From positions 9,295,146 through 9,359,145 of the forward strand of contig CM024753.1 of assembly GCA_014218235.1 (NCBI GenBank): a stretch of 64,000 bases of DNA. Reading direction: 5' to 3'. Below, piece after piece: positions 60,407 to 64,000 of this stretch; the stretch's first letter is position 1; the number at the start of each line of letters is the position of its first letter. The notes below the pieces were generated by a model that worked only from the letters and a program-made list of their open reading frames with translations, was not told where the DNA came from and ran no database searches. The DNA comes from Colocasia esculenta. Lineage: Eukaryota > Streptophyta > Magnoliopsida > Alismatales > Araceae. A program made the translations under genes and the position numbers.

Positions 60407-61049
60407 AGAACTTAAACCTTTTCAACAAAACATAGAAACGACATCATACATGACATCTATGTGCACAAATGCGAATATGTAGCATAGATGATAGATTCTT
60501 ATGTCCTTCAATTTTTAACAGGATACCCATGAAAAAAAATGGAAAACAATATAAAAACTGGACATAACAGCCAATAAATGGAAAACATGGTGAAGTTATC
60601 CTTTTTCAGGGTCGACGTGGCGGTGAGAAATAGGGCGGGTTTACCGTCTTTTTCCTTTGTCTTATCTAATTTCCTTTTTTTCAAATTGTGGGCCCCGCTT
60701 CGCCACGTGGTGGACTCAAATTTCTTTCTCGGAACGCATGCGCTGTACGAGCATCACAAGAGGCCCGCAGTTTAATTTGATATTTAGTTAAATTTGGTGG
60801 AGAAGGAAAGTGGTCCACGGGGCGCCTCGTGGCGTCACGTGATGGTGCGCCCCTCCACGTACGGGCTGTGATGTTTCGTTGCGACAAATTTAATTTTTGG
60901 GTGTTTTTTTAAGAAACTATTCTTATAAGTAAAATGGTAAATATGTCATCTTCTGTCAAAGATATTATTCGTTAATATGAATTATCGTGGATATATTACC
61001 ATTATTATGTAGAGTTACACTGCATCTATTTAGCTGTAGATTAGACTAA

Positions 61050-61085
<36 letters not shown>

Positions 61086-61648
61086 AAATCTTCTTTCCCC
61101 TTAGGTTGCCTAGCACTTAAACTATGTAAATGTATTTTTGTTGCAAAAAGTATTAAACTAACGAGAATAAGAGAACTTGAGTGAATATTTGCTTTTCTCA
61201 CGTAGAAGTTAACTGTGATGGTATATCTATAATTTTTTACATTGACGAGTGATATTTTTGATAATATTTTTAATAATAATGATATTTTTTATTTTTTATT
61301 AAGACAATTTTTAGGAAGAAAAAAATTCTATTCTTATCTTCATAGTGAAATAATAGTGGGTGATGTTGTTGCTGAAAGTTGTGGTTGAGCACGTGGGTAG
61401 GCAAGCGAGGCATCAAACAAGATGGGGATCGGGGCCGTTGGAGATTTTGGACACCATTTTTGTACTAAAAGGCCTTCGATAGAAACCCACATAATTTGAG
61501 GAGAAATATTTAGTGTACATCAAAAGATGTACATTAGGATAGACACATCGAATAAAATTGTTTCACCTCAACTTTGAGATAGTTACTATCTTCTTTATCT
61601 CTCTCTCTCTCTCTCTCTCTTTTTGAACTCCAAAGGTGATATGACGGG
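60407..61648. other. intergenic with a cluster of ACGT-core motifs
   Basis: Within 60605-60865 four ACGT-core words occur: GTCGACGTGGC, CGCCACGTGGTG, GTCACGTGATG and CCACGTACG. They look like bZIP or bHLH binding sites, but no gene start is found nearby in the window. (CT)n runs lie near 61055 and 61605. Confidence 0.45.
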
Positions 61649-62351
61649 TGGGGCGGATCTAGAGAAGAATCAGTGTGGTCATGTGATCCCACTGAATTTT
61701 TAAAATCTTATTGATGAGTTTAAAATTTTTCATTAAATTGGTTTGGTTGGAATTTTTTCTAAAGGGAGTGACCCCACTGAAAAAAATTCTTGGGTCTATC
61801 TATGAACACCTGTATTGAGTGTGCCCACATTAGCGCACATCAAGTATTTCTCAAACTTAGGTTCGACTGCTTTCTCCCACTCATCACTGGTCTTTCGGTG
61901 GTTTTTCGTCGTCGACCTCCGACGAGTATGTCGTCGATCGATTCGACGAGTAAGTCGCCACCTCGTGCGATGGTTTTGTGGGGTGGGGTAGTGCCACCTA
62001 AGGCACTCCCCCCCTCCCTCGCCCCTCCTTCTTCGTCCCTTCCTTCTTAATCCCCCTCCTCTTCTTCTCTCCGTTTCCCCCATTTTTTCTCTCTTCTTGC
62101 TAAGCTCTCTCGAGCGATATCCTCGCCTCCGCTTTATCTTCTTCTATCGCCGTCTTTTGTCGATCTGCTCCCCTTCTACTCTCTTTCGCCTTCCAACCTG
62201 CGTCGTCACTTTCTCATCCAACCTATGTCGTCACTTTCTTTAATAACATTTCAATTAAAATTAATTAATAAAAAATTAAATTCTTTAATAAAATTTTAAA
62301 ATTTTAGCAGAGTCACATGACCCCATGAACTTAAGTTAGATCCGTCCATGA
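61649..62351. mobile_element. non-autonomous DNA element, about 0.7 kb
   Basis: Left end GGGCGGATCTA followed by GGTCATGTGATCCC and AATTTTTAAAATCTTATT. The right end in reverse complement reads GGACGGATCTA, GGTCATGTGACTC and AATTTTAAAATTTTATT. The inverted arms are about 60 bp. The interior has a GC-rich patch with TCGTCGATCGATTCGACGA. No coding capacity. Confidence 0.65.
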
Positions 62352-63014
62352 AATGGGTGGTGGATTGAGTTTGAATTCTAACCATGCAGATGCCCTATAA
62401 AAATTTTAGATGAGAACATGTACAAGGACGAGAGTACTCTGAATATATTGTTAAATAACATCAAACATATATGGTACATATATATAGATCGACACAGGAA
62501 AGAAATTAAGAAAAACGGCAAGTGGATGCCCTTTTGAAAAACTGCATTATTATTTGATTTCCGGTTTCCCCCGATCAAGAACAGGACTGAGGAATCCGTA
62601 CGACGTCGCATGCATGCATGTGGACTACCCAATCACGTTCGCAACAGCTAACGTTTCCATTTTCCAATGCAAACAGCAGCGGGTTGAAGGAAATTATCCA
62701 GAACTGGAATTCCCACAAGATAACAGCCAGCATATATGGACATATATGTTTAAAGAAGAAATATATGGCGACGAGTTTAAAACTCTCCCGGCCACCACAA
62801 TACGACGAGAGAGAGAAGGGATCGACTTGATGCGTTACTCTGTGCAAAAACTCTGAAAGATGAGCAACGTTTTCCAAACGCTACCTTGATTCCTTACGCA
62901 AGAAGGTGATCTAGCTATATATCTCCATTAGAAGAAAGAGACAGGAAGTTTAAAGCAATTTGAGGATTGTTAAAGCGACGGGGTATATAGCATAAAGTTG
63001 CTTGGGGAGGATCT

Positions 63015-63045
<31 letters not shown>

Positions 63046-64000
63046 CATCTCTTTCAGTGTTTTTTCTTTGAGCTTGCAATATGGTACTGCGTGTTAGAGA
63101 GAGAAAGACCAGTTTTCAGTGTTTTTTCTTTGAGCTTGCAATATGGTAATGCGTGTTAGAGAGAGAGACCATTTCTTTCATTGTTTTTTTTCTTTTGGTA
63201 GTGTGTGTTTTTCAACGCGATTGCCACTCTCCAAATCCAAGATATAACGTGTTATTCAAGGCAGCTTTATATTCACACCCTCTCTGTCTCTGTCTCTCTC
63301 CCTTTCTCTATGCATTGTGCAAGTAATAATTAATATAATATTGGAGGGTTTTATTTAGTTTTTTAGTCTCGGCAATCTTTCGTAATTAAATTTCCAGTTT
63401 CATAATCCGAATTTTGTTTTGAAGTTCAAAATATCTTAACTTTTCTTTAAGTTAACTAGAGGAAGAAAGTCTCTTAGAAAGTAGCTAGGGCTAAAAAATT
63501 AATGACAAAAGTTATCAAATATTCATAACTAAATAATTACACCATGAAGAATAAGAACTATACAAATTTCCAAAAATTAGAAACTGAAAAGCACAACGTT
63601 AAAAGGGATGGGTTTTTCTAAACCATATAGCGTCGCTTTTGGAGTTGGGGATTCCGGTGGAACATAAGGTAATTAGTGAGGAAGTTATTGTCTAAGTACG
63701 TAGTAAGCATTGTCCCCATCACACTGCTATTCTAAATCAGAATAAACCGATCTAGCCCACCATATGTAAATTGTGGGTCTTGTGACAGAGAAATATATAA
63801 TACTTATAGGCGTCTAGATGTGTAAATGAATAATTAGGTGATCATAAGTATATTTTTATACAATTAGTTTATATCAAATAAAAATATACTTTTATTAAAA
63901 AATAAATAGAGCTTATCTCCATATCTTACCTTATTTTTAGTATACTTACGGACGGGTAGTTTACCAAAAAGAAAAGTAATGATGTAACACGGGTCCAGCC
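62352..64000. other. intergenic with RY motif, (GA)n and tandem repeats
   Basis: CATGCATGCATG at about 62609-62620 is a double RY element, a B3-factor site. A (GA)n run lies at 63016-63045. A 62-bp unit starting TTCAGTGTTTTTTC is repeated at 63053-63114 and 63115-63175, with a partial third copy to about 63207. Two overlapping open frames of 100 codons (near 62554-62877) on opposite strands match nothing I know and are not called. Confidence 0.5.

Noticed and set aside
62554..62877. Two 100-codon frames on opposite strands
   Set aside because: No similarity to a known family and mutual overlap; likely chance.

Overview
The window looks like nuclear DNA of a flowering plant. I infer a monocot, because the first exons of its genes are very GC-rich against an AT-rich background. 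It also carries typical plant transposons: Tourist-like, hAT-like and Mutator-like MITEs, chromovirus-type Ty3/gypsy elements, copia-like solo LTRs, SINEs and a LINE derivative. The species cannot be fixed from sequence alone. One 100-base run of N (47779-47878) marks a scaffold gap.

Five host genes are supported. In order they are: an OVATE-family protein (7774-8693, +); a plastid-type spermidine-synthase-like SAM-dependent enzyme in eight exons (15564-22531, +); a GPI-anchored lipid transfer protein in two exons (25628-26644, +); a FATTY ACID EXPORT/TMEM14 plastid membrane protein in four exons (27010-28154, -), convergent with the lipid transfer gene; and a single-pass receptor-like kinase in seven exons (54935-57755, +). 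The export protein and the kinase splice to perfectly open frames. The other three each need one or two single-base insertions to stay open. The same kind of one-base loss recurs in the retroelement genes, which points to residual deletion errors in a long-read assembly more than to gene death.

Transposon layout: a LINE-derived element carrying ORF1 but no reverse transcriptase, with a 14-bp target duplication (1905-4004); a 2.46-kb near-perfect palindrome built of 22-bp tandem units with a tRNA-like Pol III cassette in each arm (8952-11411); about a dozen MITEs between and inside genes; a region of SINE and tandem repeats (29.6-32 kb); an old inverted chromovirus LTR (about 32.9-34.9 kb) split by a 12-kb Ty3/gypsy chromovirus (34932-46963) whose gag is itself split by a 1.6-kb solo LTR (38810-40413); a copia-like LTR fragment running into the gap; the 3' end of a second gypsy element with a very long LTR (47879-52634); and a complete copia-like solo LTR (58641-59754) hosting a small hairpin MITE. 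The genes show no operon-like or pathway linkage, beyond the lipid theme of the convergent LTPG and FAX pair. The most unusual object is the 22-bp-unit palindrome with outward-facing Pol III cassettes.
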